From positions 1,004 through 46,490 of the forward strand of contig JABDCR010000018.1 in the NCBI GenBank assembly GCA_013288015.1: a stretch of 45,487 nucleotides of DNA, given 5' to 3'. A program made the position numbers and the translations under genes. Below are positions 36,560 through 44,502 of this stretch, piece by piece. The notes under the pieces are model-generated. The model saw only the letters and a list, made by a program, of their open reading frames with translations. It was not told the origin of the DNA and searched no databases. The first letter of the stretch is position 1, and each line of letters starts with the position of its first letter. Source of the stretch: Bacteroidota bacterium. Its GTDB lineage: Bacteria > Bacteroidota > Bacteroidia > B-17B0 > Aurantibacillaceae.

Positions 36560-37098
36560 TAAAATTGAAAAACATATCGTTTGGTGGTAAAGTGCTTTTG
36601 CTGTTTTTGTTTTTAAACGGCGTATCAGCAAAGTGTGTAGCGCAGGATGTAGATTACAAAGCCTACACTTTGTTTGTATATAATTTTATGAAATATGTAG
36701 AGTGGCCTGAAGCCCAAAGCAAAGGTGATTTTGTAGTATGTATATTTGGCGAATCGCCAATACAAAAAGAATTAGCCGGACTTGCCTCAAGCAAAAAATT
36801 AAAAGGAAGAAATATTATTATTAAAAATATTAGTAAACCCGAAGATGCTGCAGGTTGCCAATTACTGTATGTATCGGCATCAAAAAGTGGAAATATAAAA
36901 GCCTTAAAAGACCAAATGATGGGCAAGCCAATTTTAATTGTAGGCGAACGCGAAGGGCTTGCTAAAAAAGGTGCTGAGTTGAGTTTTGTTACCATGGATG
37001 ATGACGAGCTAAAATTTGACATCAATAAAAAAGAAATTGAGCAGCACCAGCTAAAAATATCTAGTCAGCTTATTTCATTAGGTATAGTGGTAAATTAG
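36556..37098 (+). CDS. YfiR family (DUF4154) periplasmic protein, TTG start
   Basis: A roughly 177-180-aa exported protein. The conserved YfiR pattern is visible: YTLFVYNFMKYVEWPE, VVCIFGESP, GRNIIIKNIS, GCQLLYVSAS, GKPILIVGEREGLAKKGAEL, and the C-terminal DINKKEIEQHQLKISSQLIS. The two Cys, in VVCIFG and GCQLL, are in the usual places for a family disulfide. In Pseudomonas, YfiR is the periplasmic repressor of a HAMP-containing diguanylate cyclase. No ATG precedes the signal sequence; TTG at 36556 (ATTGA overlap with the receptor stop) or TTG at 36565 (KNISFGGKVLLLFLFLNGVS) must be used, which implies translational coupling to the receptor. Confidence 0.88.
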   Translation: MIKLKNISFGGKVLLLFLFLNGVSAKCVAQDVDYKAYTLFVYNFMKYVEWPEAQSKGDFVVCIFGESPIQKELAGLASSKKLKGRNIIIKNISKPEDAAGCQLLYVSASKSGNIKALKDQMMGKPILIVGEREGLAKKGAELSFVTMDDDELKFDINKKEIEQHQLKISSQLISLGIVVN

Positions 37099-37099
37099 T

Positions 37100-37107
37100 T
37101 ACCTTTG
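37100..37107 (+). promoter_or_regulatory. Predicted -7 box of apaG, possibly leaderless
   Basis: TACCTTTG matches TAnnTTTG exactly, starting 2 bp after the YfiR stop and ending 4 bp before the ATG at 37112. This suggests apaG has its own promoter and almost no leader. Confidence 0.45.
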
Positions 37108-37111
37108 TACT

Positions 37112-37501
37112 ATGATAGTAAAAGCTCTTACACAGGGAGTAGAAATTTCGGTTAAAACCGCTTACCAACCATCTCATAGCACACCTAGAGAGAACTACTA
37201 TTTTTTTACTTACACTATTACCATTGAAAACAAAAATGATTTTAGCGTACAACTTATAAGTCGTCACTGGCACATATATGATAGCAATGGCGATTATAGA
37301 CAGGGGCAAGGCGAAGGTGTTGTAGGCGAGCAACCCATTATTGAACCGGGTAAAGCATACACTTACACATCGGGTTGTAATTTAAAAACCGAAATTGGTA
37401 AAATGAGTGGCACTTATACTATGCTGCGTTTGTTTGATGAAAAAACTTTTGAAGCCAACATACCTGAGTTCACTATGCTGTTAGAAGCTAAGTTGAATTA
37501 A
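37112..37501 (+). CDS. apaG: ApaG domain protein
   Basis: A 129-aa single-domain protein of the ApaG family with an immunoglobulin-like fold. Diagnostic segments are VEISVKTAYQPSHS, YFFTYTITIENKNDFSVQLI, SRHWHIYDSNGD, GVVGEQPIIEPGKAYTYTSG, and GTYTMLRLFDEKTFEANIPE. Enterobacterial ApaG is linked to Co/Mg homeostasis and diadenosine tetraphosphate metabolism, but the biochemical role is not settled. Length is normal. Confidence 0.93.
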   Translation: MIVKALTQGVEISVKTAYQPSHSTPRENYYFFTYTITIENKNDFSVQLISRHWHIYDSNGDYRQGQGEGVVGEQPIIEPGKAYTYTSGCNLKTEIGKMSGTYTMLRLFDEKTFEANIPEFTMLLEAKLN

Positions 37502-37549
37502 GCCAAAAAGAAATTTTATAAGAGCCTTTCAGCAATGGAGTTTTTTTCT

Positions 37550-37617
37550 TAAGCCGTTGATTTAGCTTTGCTTCTTTCAAAATAAAACTCCAATAATTTA
37601 TCAATAAAATAATTAGG
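37550..37617 (-). pseudogene. Orphan copy of the 3' tail of the Ddl fusion gene
   Basis: These 68 bases match 37998-38065, the last codons of the live ligase gene, at about 56 of 68 positions. Read on the minus strand the copy is FIDKLLEFYFERSKAKSTA-stop against FIDKILEFGFERSKAKVTA-stop, so frame and stop are kept and changes are mild (I to L, V to S, G to Y). The copy has no coding sequence attached upstream and sits between apaG and the small lipoprotein gene. It looks like the former end of the ligase gene, cut off when the lipoprotein segment and a new ligase tail arrived. Confidence 0.75.
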
Positions 37618-37741
37618 AGGCTAATTGCGGTTGTGGGTAATTAATTCAACAAAACTTAACAAAATCTAATAAGTAGGGAAGTATAAAAAATAAATTGAGC
37701 AGGAATAGATTTTGCAACTACCCTAATTAAACGATAAAATT

Positions 37742-37993
37742 ATGAAAATAATAACCACTAAAATTTTGTTAGCAGGCATAGTTGCTGTAGCATTTTTGAC
37801 CACCGGATGCGAAAAAGATTACATATGCAAATGCTCAAAAACCTATACAAGTGGCTCGGGAAGCAGCACACAAAATTATTCGACATACACTTATCACGAC
37901 ACTAAAACCACTGCTATAAGCAGATGTAATGGTAACGAAACGTCGGGTAGTGATTTAGGCGGAAACTACAGCATAAACTGTGAAATTCAATAA
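37742..37993 (+). CDS. Small putative lipoprotein, 83 aa
   Basis: An exported 83-aa protein with a lipobox: hydrophobic helix ILLAGIVAVAF then LTTGC, with Cys at about residue 23 as the lipidated residue. The mature part is short, Ser/Thr/Tyr-rich, and contains four more Cys (CKCSK, SRCNG, NCEIQ), which may form disulfides. I recognise this general kind of small Cys-rich lipoprotein in Bacteroidota but not a function. It is the only gene on the 448-bp segment between the two ligase tails, and its stop is 3 bp from the convergent ligase stop. Confidence 0.75.
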   Translation: MKIITTKILLAGIVAVAFLTTGCEKDYICKCSKTYTSGSGSSTQNYSTYTYHDTKTTAISRCNGNETSGSDLGGNYSINCEIQ

Positions 37994-37996
37994 AAA

Positions 37997-40687
37997 CTAA
38001 GCTGTTACTTTAGCTTTGCTCCTTTCAAAACCAAACTCAAGTATTTTATCAATAAAATCGTAAGGTTTGTATGAGTTTATAGCTGCCTGATGGAAGATAC
38101 AAGTTGCAGGGGTCATGCCCGGCAGGGAGTTTACTTCAATAAAAATAACCTCGGCTCGGCAATCTTTATATACGCGCACAAAAGCATCTATACGGCAGTA
38201 ACCACTCACTTTTAAAGCACGTGCTGCACCTTTTAGAGCTTCTTTTACCTGGTCAGATATTTTTTGTCTGTCGGCATCATTACGCGCATAACGTGCTGGG
38301 GTTATGTTTTGCCCTTGTCCGGCTAAAAATTTTTCTTCTAAGCTAAGTACATCACCTTCGCTTAATGCTTCACTAGCCTCAAACACTTCATACTCAATTT
38401 CACCTTTGGCATTGTAATGCGTAAGCATGCCACCAGTTACTTCTAAAAAGTATATGGCATCTTTTTTAGAGATAAGCTCTTCCACCAAAATTACATTCTT
38501 TAAAGGGAACTCTTCCTTTGGTTTTATGTGCAATGTTTCTGCTGCTTTGGTATCAAGCTCTTCAGTTTTTCTAAAAATTAATTTAGAGAAAGCTTCAAAC
38601 TCGGCAAAGGTTTTTATTTTTTTTACCGCACTACTGCAACCATCATCAACGGGTTTTGCAATAAAGGGGTATTTTATTTTTTCTTGCAATGTTTTTTCTA
38701 CATCGGTACGTTTGTTGTTCCAATCGTCTTCAGTAACCAAAAGATGCTCTGCCACCAAATATCCATTTTGTTTTAAAATTTCGTTGGTAACATATTTATT
38801 AATCGTTATTTCTGAGCTTGCTTTGCCTGAGCCGTTATACGGTAAACCATAAGCCTCTAATTTCTCTTGCACACTACCGTCCTCGCCCGGACGACCATGC
38901 AAGGCAATAAATACTGAATCAACTTTTTTAGCCAGCTCATCGTAGGTTAAGGCAGTTGGTTTAGCTAAGGTATCAGAAGAAGAATATTTCTCCGTGATAT
39001 GTTTGCACTCGTTTATAATTTCTTTCACTACAAGGTGTACTGCGTAGTTTTCGATTTTTTCTTTAATATCGTCTGCATTATCTTTCAATAAAATATTGAT
39101 AGGAATTTGATACAGTAAATGTTTTTCGTTACTGCCTGTTAAGAAAATTGGCAAGGGCGTGTATTTTTCTGACGACGCCAGTTTCTCATACACATTCCTC
39201 CCACTCTCAACCGATATATGTCTTTCACTTGAGTAGCCACCTAAAATAACCGCTACACGTGTTTTATTATTTACAGCGTGTTTATCTTTTTTAATCAGCT
39301 GCTCCAAACTATCCATTACTTGCTCATACAAACGAGCACCTTTACTTTGTTTAATGCGCTTGGTTAACGAAGCATGGATAATGAAGGTTAAAAACTGCGA
39401 AGGATTTAAACCAATTTCTGCCGCTTGGTGAAAGAAGAATGATGAGGGCATCATACCAGAGGTTGTGTTTGGATCGTTTAAAAATATTTTACCCTCTTTG
39501 CTAATGAAACCATCTATACGAGCATAAACATCAAAATGCAGGGCGTAAAATAATTTTTGGCAATCAGTACGTATTTGGTTTATCCGTTCGGCAGGCAAAT
39601 CAATAGGCGTAATTTTACGCGATAAGCCAGGTAGATATTTGCTGCGGTAATCAAACAGTTCTTTTCCTTTTTTAATTTCGGTAGGTGGTAATGCAATGGC
39701 TTTACCATCTTCATCTTCCAACACAATACAACTAAACTCTCTGCCTTCAATAAAACCTTCCACCAACACGGTGCTTTCTCCGTCTAACGATTCTACTACT
39801 AAACCTTCTTTGTTTTTTAATTCAGTATTAAAAAATTCAAGTAGTTTGTTTGGGTCGTAAATAATTGTGTCTTCAATTTTGCATGGCATTCCAATTCCTT
39901 CGCGTATATCAGCCAGTATACGTATAAATTCAAATTTTCCTTCGTCGTTTAGTTTATTCCACTCACCTGCATCAACCCATTTAGTAAACAAGGCTTTCTC
40001 AATGGCTTGCATAAATGCAAACTCATCTTCTTTCAATAAAATGCTTACACCAATTGATGAACCTTGGTTAGCAGGTTTTACTACTAAGGGGAATTTTATT
40101 TTTTCTTTGGCCTCTGCAAAGGCTTGTTTACAGTTTCCGTTTATGTAATCGTTTCTATCAATGGTAAAATAATTCGGACTATTAAAGCCTGCATTTATCA
40201 TCAGTTGTTTTTGCACACTTTTATCGATACCGATAGATGAAGATAAAATGCCCGAACCTGTGTAAGGAATTTTATAGTACTCTAATAAACCTTGTAGTTT
40301 GCCATCTTCGCCATAGGGACCATGCAAGCATAAAAATGCAATATCAATTAGTTTATGTAATTCTTCGGCACTTACTTTTTTACCAATTTTGCTTATCATG
40401 GCTTCCTGCTCGGTTACACTAAGTGCACCTAAGCTTTCGGCATATAATTGAAAGTGCTCATTGTTTGCAGGAAGAAACTCAACCGGAGGATAAAAATCTC
40501 TGATAGAACCCTTATAAATAAATTGCCAATTTAGTAAAACAAAATTTCCGAAACTATCTACAAACAAAGGAACGGCCTCGAAGATGGATTTGTTTAAATT
40601 ATCGTACACGGTACGTCCGCCTGCAAAAGACACCTCACGCTCTTTAGAAAATCCACCGAAAATTATACCAACTTTTATTTTAGACAT
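37997..40687 (-). CDS. Tandem two-module D-alanine-D-alanine ligase (fused Ddl)
   Basis: An 896-aa protein made of two complete Ddl-like modules; ordinary Ddl is about 300-360 aa. Module 1 (residues 1 to about 445): GIIFGGFSKEREVS, LHGPYGEDGKLQGLLE (121-136), VVKPANQGSSIGVS (202-215), GREFSCIVL, YRSKYLPG, YARIDGF, and NDPNTTSGM (404-412), where the usual metal motif ExN is DxN. Module 2 (about 476-896): VAVILGGYSSERHIS, ALHGRPGEDGSVQEKLE, AKPVDDGCSSAV in place of KPxxxGSSxGV, and a full EVNSLPGMT. Each module has one motif off consensus. The expected reaction is ATP-dependent D-Ala-D-Ala formation for peptidoglycan. Whether both modules act is unknown. Confidence 0.9.
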   Translation of the reverse strand: MSKIKVGIIFGGFSKEREVSFAGGRTVYDNLNKSIFEAVPLFVDSFGNFVLLNWQFIYKGSIRDFYPPVEFLPANNEHFQLYAESLGALSVTEQEAMISKIGKKVSAEELHKLIDIAFLCLHGPYGEDGKLQGLLEYYKIPYTGSGILSSSIGIDKSVQKQLMINAGFNSPNYFTIDRNDYINGNCKQAFAEAKEKIKFPLVVKPANQGSSIGVSILLKEDEFAFMQAIEKALFTKWVDAGEWNKLNDEGKFEFIRILADIREGIGMPCKIEDTIIYDPNKLLEFFNTELKNKEGLVVESLDGESTVLVEGFIEGREFSCIVLEDEDGKAIALPPTEIKKGKELFDYRSKYLPGLSRKITPIDLPAERINQIRTDCQKLFYALHFDVYARIDGFISKEGKIFLNDPNTTSGMMPSSFFFHQAAEIGLNPSQFLTFIIHASLTKRIKQSKGARLYEQVMDSLEQLIKKDKHAVNNKTRVAVILGGYSSERHISVESGRNVYEKLASSEKYTPLPIFLTGSNEKHLLYQIPINILLKDNADDIKEKIENYAVHLVVKEIINECKHITEKYSSSDTLAKPTALTYDELAKKVDSVFIALHGRPGEDGSVQEKLEAYGLPYNGSGKASSEITINKYVTNEILKQNGYLVAEHLLVTEDDWNNKRTDVEKTLQEKIKYPFIAKPVDDGCSSAVKKIKTFAEFEAFSKLIFRKTEELDTKAAETLHIKPKEEFPLKNVILVEELISKKDAIYFLEVTGGMLTHYNAKGEIEYEVFEASEALSEGDVLSLEEKFLAGQGQNITPARYARNDADRQKISDQVKEALKGAARALKVSGYCRIDAFVRVYKDCRAEVIFIEVNSLPGMTPATCIFHQAAINSYKPYDFIDKILEFGFERSKAKVTA

Positions 40688-40721
40688 TTTTTTACGTTAA
40701 CAGTTTATAGCCAATTCTATT

Positions 40722-40729
40722 CAAAGATA
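40722..40729 (-). promoter_or_regulatory. Predicted -7 box of the Ddl fusion gene
   Basis: On the minus strand this reads TATCTTTG, an exact TAnnTTTG match 34 bp before the ATG at 40687. It lies between rdgB and the ligase gene, so the ligase has its own promoter. Confidence 0.5.
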
Positions 40730-40745
40730 AGTAGAAGAGAACAGC

Positions 40746-41327
40746 CTATTTTGTGTTTACTGAAAGGAAATTAACGAGTTTATTAACAGCCAAACCCCGG
40801 TGGCTAATTTTGCTTTTTTCATCGGTAGTCATTTGGGCAAATGTTTGGTCGTAGCCATTGGGTTTAAAAAGCGGGTCGTAACCAAAGCCCTTATCACCGT
40901 GTTTGTCAGTTAAAATAACACCTTCAATAACACCCTCAAAGGTACGTTCTTTTCCGTTTATAATAAGGGCTATAACCGTTTTAAAGCAGGCATCTCTGTC
41001 ATCTTTATCCTTTAATTCGTCTAACAATTTTTGGTTGTTATCGGCATCACTTTTTTGCAAACCTGCATAACGAGCTGAGTAAACTCCGGGTGCACCATTA
41101 AGAGCTTCTACCTCTAGTCCACTATCATCTGCAAAGCAATTTAAGTTATACTTATTGTAAATATGCCTTGCTTTAAGCAAGGCGTTATCAGTTAATGTAT
41201 CAGCTGTTTCAGCAATATCGTCGGTAAAATTTATATCAGCTAAAGAAAAAAGCTCTATGCTTTTTGGAAGCAAGAGCTTTATTTCTTGTAATTTATGCTG
41301 ATTATGCGTAGCGAAAATCAGTTTCAT
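40746..41327 (-). CDS. rdgB: XTP/dITP diphosphatase (RdgB/HAM1 family)
   Basis: A house-cleaning nucleotide pyrophosphatase that removes deaminated purine triphosphates (dITP, XTP). The 193-aa protein has the N-terminal [12 protein letters not shown] nucleotide-binding motif, [20 protein letters not shown] with catalytic Asp residues, and the [12 protein letters not shown] and [10 protein letters not shown] segments. All are intact and length is normal. It lies 16 bp downstream of the copper monooxygenase gene on the same strand. Confidence 0.95.
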   Translation of the reverse strand: MKLIFATHNQHKLQEIKLLLPKSIELFSLADINFTDDIAETADTLTDNALLKARHIYNKYNLNCFADDSGLEVEALNGAPGVYSARYAGLQKSDADNNQKLLDELKDKDDRDACFKTVIALIINGKERTFEGVIEGVILTDKHGDKGFGYDPLFKPNGYDQTFAQMTTDEKSKISHRGLAVNKLVNFLSVNTK

Positions 41328-41343
41328 CTAATGTGAGTCTTCT

Positions 41344-42918
41344 CTAATTCTTTCCAGATAGTAAAGTTAGTTTACCTGTACTCTGCCCTGCGGATGTTTT
41401 AACTATATAAAAATAAACACCATTACTTAGACTTGCACCTTGGTTATTTTTACCATCCCAGGCAATTTCGTGGGCACCAGTAGTTTCAAAACTAGCAGGT
41501 AAGGTTCTAACCAAAGCACCTTGTACAGTATAAATTTCAACATTAACTTTTGACGGTTTATCTAAAGTATATCCAATGTTAACACTATTTTCAAATGGAT
41601 TTGGATAGGCATACGATTTTAAATTATTTACAACGTTGTTTTGTTTTATGCCCGCAACTAATGGATCATTTGCAAATAAAGAATCTACATTTATAGTTTC
41701 ATCTCCAGGTTGGTAAACCAACCACTCAAAAGAATCAAACAACATTTCATCTGTTGTATTAGTTCCTGCAACTACGTTAACAGGCGGTGTGTGAGGATTG
41801 TTAGGATTGTTAGTTGTATTATCATATACATGTGATGAAAACAAAATATGTCCGGCAGAAACTTTAGGCATATGGCGATATGTATAATAACCTTGTTGAT
41901 TAAAATCCCACTTATTTATGCGCACTAAATGCACTGTATCAGTTGCTGTGTAAGCGTAATTTACAATACTGGTAGCTAATTTATGTGAGTGTGGAAAAGT
42001 AGCAAACATAGAAATATCGTAAGGAATAGTTCCACTTGAAGGATACTTAGCTGTAAATGTTTTTACGGTGTTAGCCGGAATGCTAAGTGACCAGTTTTGT
42101 AAAGGAGTAGTTGCATAAACCGGACGAATACCAGTTGCTCCTATAGGGTAAAAATAAAATCTAATTTTTGTACTATCAACCTGTCCGGCTGTACCTAAAG
42201 GATAATGGATTTGAAGTATAATGTTAGAGCCTGTTTTTATGCGAATGCCCATACGTAACTGACCTGTACTTGGAAAAACAGTTGGTGCCGCACCGGGAGC
42301 ATAACCACCAATACCAAAATCGCCGGGCTGGGTAAAACAATTACCCGCTAAGTTACTGGTTACTGTACCGGTAGTATCAATAGTTGCCACTACGTGATGA
42401 ACTATAGATGGATTACCGGCTACAATTTCATAAGCTCTGATAATTCTATCCTGTGTAAGCCCCATAGGTAACGAAAAACAAACATAACTATCAGCAGTTG
42501 TAGCATTACTTGTAAAAGTTGGTATGGTAATTTCTAAATCAGGGGTAACGTTTATTTGGTAACGTGTGTAAACCGGAGGAGTAGGCGCTTGTGTAGTATC
42601 ACCGGGTAGAGACCCTGCGGCAATCCAGTTAAGTATAGCAGCCTTATCACTTGCACTAATATAGTGTTCGTGTAAAAAACGGGTATAAGATGAATCGGGT
42701 GTCCAGGCAGGCATATAGCCTGTATTTAAATAGTGTTGTATGTTTGCAACGTTTGCCAGTGTTTGGCTATAGTTTAAAAGCGATGAACCATGCGTATATT
42801 GATTATGACAACTAGTGCAATTACTATAAAATAAGGGGGCTACATCTTTATAAACCGGTTGCGCAATGCTTTTATTTAAACTAAATATAATGATTAAAGA
42901 AAATATTATTTTTTTCAT
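41344..42918 (-). CDS. T9SS-exported cytochrome c / PHM-type copper monooxygenase
   Basis: A 524-aa exported protein (signal MKKIIFSLIIIFSLNKSIAQ; ATG at 42918 is preferred to a start 7 codons upstream). An N-terminal heme c site CTSCH at residues 34-38 has a likely axial Met at 69 (GYMPAW). Then come the ligands of a type II ascorbate-dependent copper monooxygenase: H174-H175 and H238 (LQIHYPLG) for one copper, and H310-x-H312 (FPHSH) and M392 (TTDEM) for the other, with WDFNQQGYYTY and VYDNTTNNPNNP. The last about 85 residues are a T9SS type A sorting domain. It probably hydroxylates an organic substrate at the surface with electrons through the heme; substrate unknown. Confidence 0.85.
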   Translation of the reverse strand: MKKIIFSLIIIFSLNKSIAQPVYKDVAPLFYSNCTSCHNQYTHGSSLLNYSQTLANVANIQHYLNTGYMPAWTPDSSYTRFLHEHYISASDKAAILNWIAAGSLPGDTTQAPTPPVYTRYQINVTPDLEITIPTFTSNATTADSYVCFSLPMGLTQDRIIRAYEIVAGNPSIVHHVVATIDTTGTVTSNLAGNCFTQPGDFGIGGYAPGAAPTVFPSTGQLRMGIRIKTGSNIILQIHYPLGTAGQVDSTKIRFYFYPIGATGIRPVYATTPLQNWSLSIPANTVKTFTAKYPSSGTIPYDISMFATFPHSHKLATSIVNYAYTATDTVHLVRINKWDFNQQGYYTYRHMPKVSAGHILFSSHVYDNTTNNPNNPHTPPVNVVAGTNTTDEMLFDSFEWLVYQPGDETINVDSLFANDPLVAGIKQNNVVNNLKSYAYPNPFENSVNIGYTLDKPSKVNVEIYTVQGALVRTLPASFETTGAHEIAWDGKNNQGASLSNGVYFYIVKTSAGQSTGKLTLLSGKN

Positions 42919-42936
42919 GTTACTTTTTTGGTTATT

Positions 42937-42944
42937 CAAATGTA
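42937..42944 (-). promoter_or_regulatory. Predicted -7 box of the copper monooxygenase gene
   Basis: On the minus strand TACATTTG fits TAnnTTTG and ends 18 bp before the ATG at 42918, giving a leader of about 12 nt. Confidence 0.45.
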
Positions 42945-43053
42945 GAGTAAAAATCCTTACAAACTAATACCAATCAAAAGCGCCCAATTTTTTCCTCATC
43001 TTTTTAATTGAAATGCTACCTTTGCCGCCATAAAATGTTAAAATTAAATAATT

Positions 43054-43089
43054 TACATTTGTTAGATTAACCTAACATTTATACATTTG
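43054..43089 (+). promoter_or_regulatory. Twin -7 boxes with a DtxR/MntR-like palindrome before the porin gene
   Basis: TACATTTG occurs at 43054-43061 and again at 43082-43089, both exact TAnnTTTG matches. Between them TGTTAGATTAACCTAACA (43060-43077) is palindromic at 16 of 18 positions and matches the DtxR-family core TTAGGTTAGCCTAA at 12 of 14. It would overlap the start of one promoter and the spacer of the other, a good position for metal-dependent repression. Confidence 0.5.
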
Positions 43090-43110
43090 TCGGTAAAACA
43101 ACAAAATATT

Positions 43111-44502
43111 ATGTACAAAAAATTAGCGAAAATATTTATTGCATTTGTATTACTTTGTTCGTTTACACAAAAAGTTAAAGCACAGGCTGACGATGAAGAC
43201 AACCATTACAAAGGTTTGCTGGCTAATGGATTTGACTCTTTACAAAAGTGGAGTGTGCATTTTCAGTTTACCGATGTGTGGCAAACACACCCTCCTTTTA
43301 ATGCACAGTATACAGGTAAAAATAGTTTGCTTACAAATTCAGAAAATGCCATGTCGGTAACCTCAACTTTATACTTTGGTAGAAAATTATGGAAAAATGC
43401 TTCTTTTTTTATCGACCCCGAAATTGCAGGTGGCCGTGGTTTAAGTTCTGTATTTGGCATGGCAGGTGCATCTAACGGCGAAACCTTTAGGGTTGGCAGC
43501 CCGGCACCGGCTTTATATATGGCTCGTTGTTTTTTTGAACAACACATTGCATTACGAAAATCTAAAACTGAACACATAGATAACGACCAAAACAAAATAA
43601 GCTCTAACATTCCTGAATCGCGCATAACTATAACGGTTGGTAAATTTAGTTTAGCCGATTTTTTTGATGATAATGCGTATAGCCACGACCCACGTACCGA
43701 GTTTATGAATTGGTCGTTAATGGATAATGGTGCCTGGGATTATCCGGCCAACACACGTGGTTACACTTGGGGTGCCACAGTAGAATTAATTGAACCGGGC
43801 TATGCAGTACGCTTATCAACTGCCATGGTTCCTAAAAATGCAAACGGGCCAAACTTTGATACACATATTCAACAAGCAAATGGTAACACAGCCGAGTTTG
43901 AAAAGAAATTTAAAATAAAAAACCATGCAGGTAATTTAAGGTTTTTAGGATATGCCAATTTTTCATCAGCACCATCGTATACTGATGCTACAAACGCGTT
44001 GAAAAAAGGAGACAGCTCGTTAGTGCCTGTAGTTTCTGGTCAGGTTCCGGGTATTAGATATGGCGCTTTAAAATATGGTTTTGGCATTAGCTTTAATCAG
44101 GAGCTTACAAAAAACGTAGGCATTTTTGCCCGTGCCAGTTGGAACAACGGCCAAACAGCTACATGGGCATTTACTCCCATTGACCAATCGGCAAGTGCCG
44201 GTATACGAATTCGTGGAGACATTATTAAACGCCACGATGATATTTTTGGACTTGCCTTTGTAGCAAACGGAGCATCAATTGCACACAGAGATTATTTAAA
44301 TGCAGGTGGGTACGATTTTATGTTGGGCGATGGAAAATTACCGCATTATGGTTTAGAGCAAATTATAGAAACCTTTTATAAAGTAAAATTAGTTAATTGG
44401 CTGTGGGTAACTGCCGATTACCAGCTTGTGATGAACCCCGCCTATAATAAAGACCGTGGGCCCGCCAGCATTTTTAGCATCCGCACACACGTTGAGTTTT
44501 AA
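43111..44502 (+). CDS. OprB-like carbohydrate porin family protein
   Basis: A 463-aa outer-membrane protein (signal MYKKLAKIFIAFVLLCSFTQ, cleavage after KAQA; ATG at 43111 chosen as it starts the signal). The mature protein has the OprB-family pattern: WSVHFQFTDVWQTHPPFNAQ, the SRITITVGKFSLADFFDDNA segment followed by HDPRTEFMNWSLMDNGAWDY, an ARASWNNGQTATW strand, and a C-terminus ending SIFSIRTHVEF. The FD-NA-HDPRTEFMNW feature is typical of family members annotated as carbohydrate porins. The true solute is unknown; a metal-linked role is suggested only by the upstream DtxR-like palindrome. It converges with the YggS gene with no gap. Confidence 0.8.
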   Translation: MYKKLAKIFIAFVLLCSFTQKVKAQADDEDNHYKGLLANGFDSLQKWSVHFQFTDVWQTHPPFNAQYTGKNSLLTNSENAMSVTSTLYFGRKLWKNASFFIDPEIAGGRGLSSVFGMAGASNGETFRVGSPAPALYMARCFFEQHIALRKSKTEHIDNDQNKISSNIPESRITITVGKFSLADFFDDNAYSHDPRTEFMNWSLMDNGAWDYPANTRGYTWGATVELIEPGYAVRLSTAMVPKNANGPNFDTHIQQANGNTAEFEKKFKIKNHAGNLRFLGYANFSSAPSYTDATNALKKGDSSLVPVVSGQVPGIRYGALKYGFGISFNQELTKNVGIFARASWNNGQTATWAFTPIDQSASAGIRIRGDIIKRHDDIFGLAFVANGASIAHRDYLNAGGYDFMLGDGKLPHYGLEQIIETFYKVKLVNWLWVTADYQLVMNPAYNKDRGPASIFSIRTHVEF

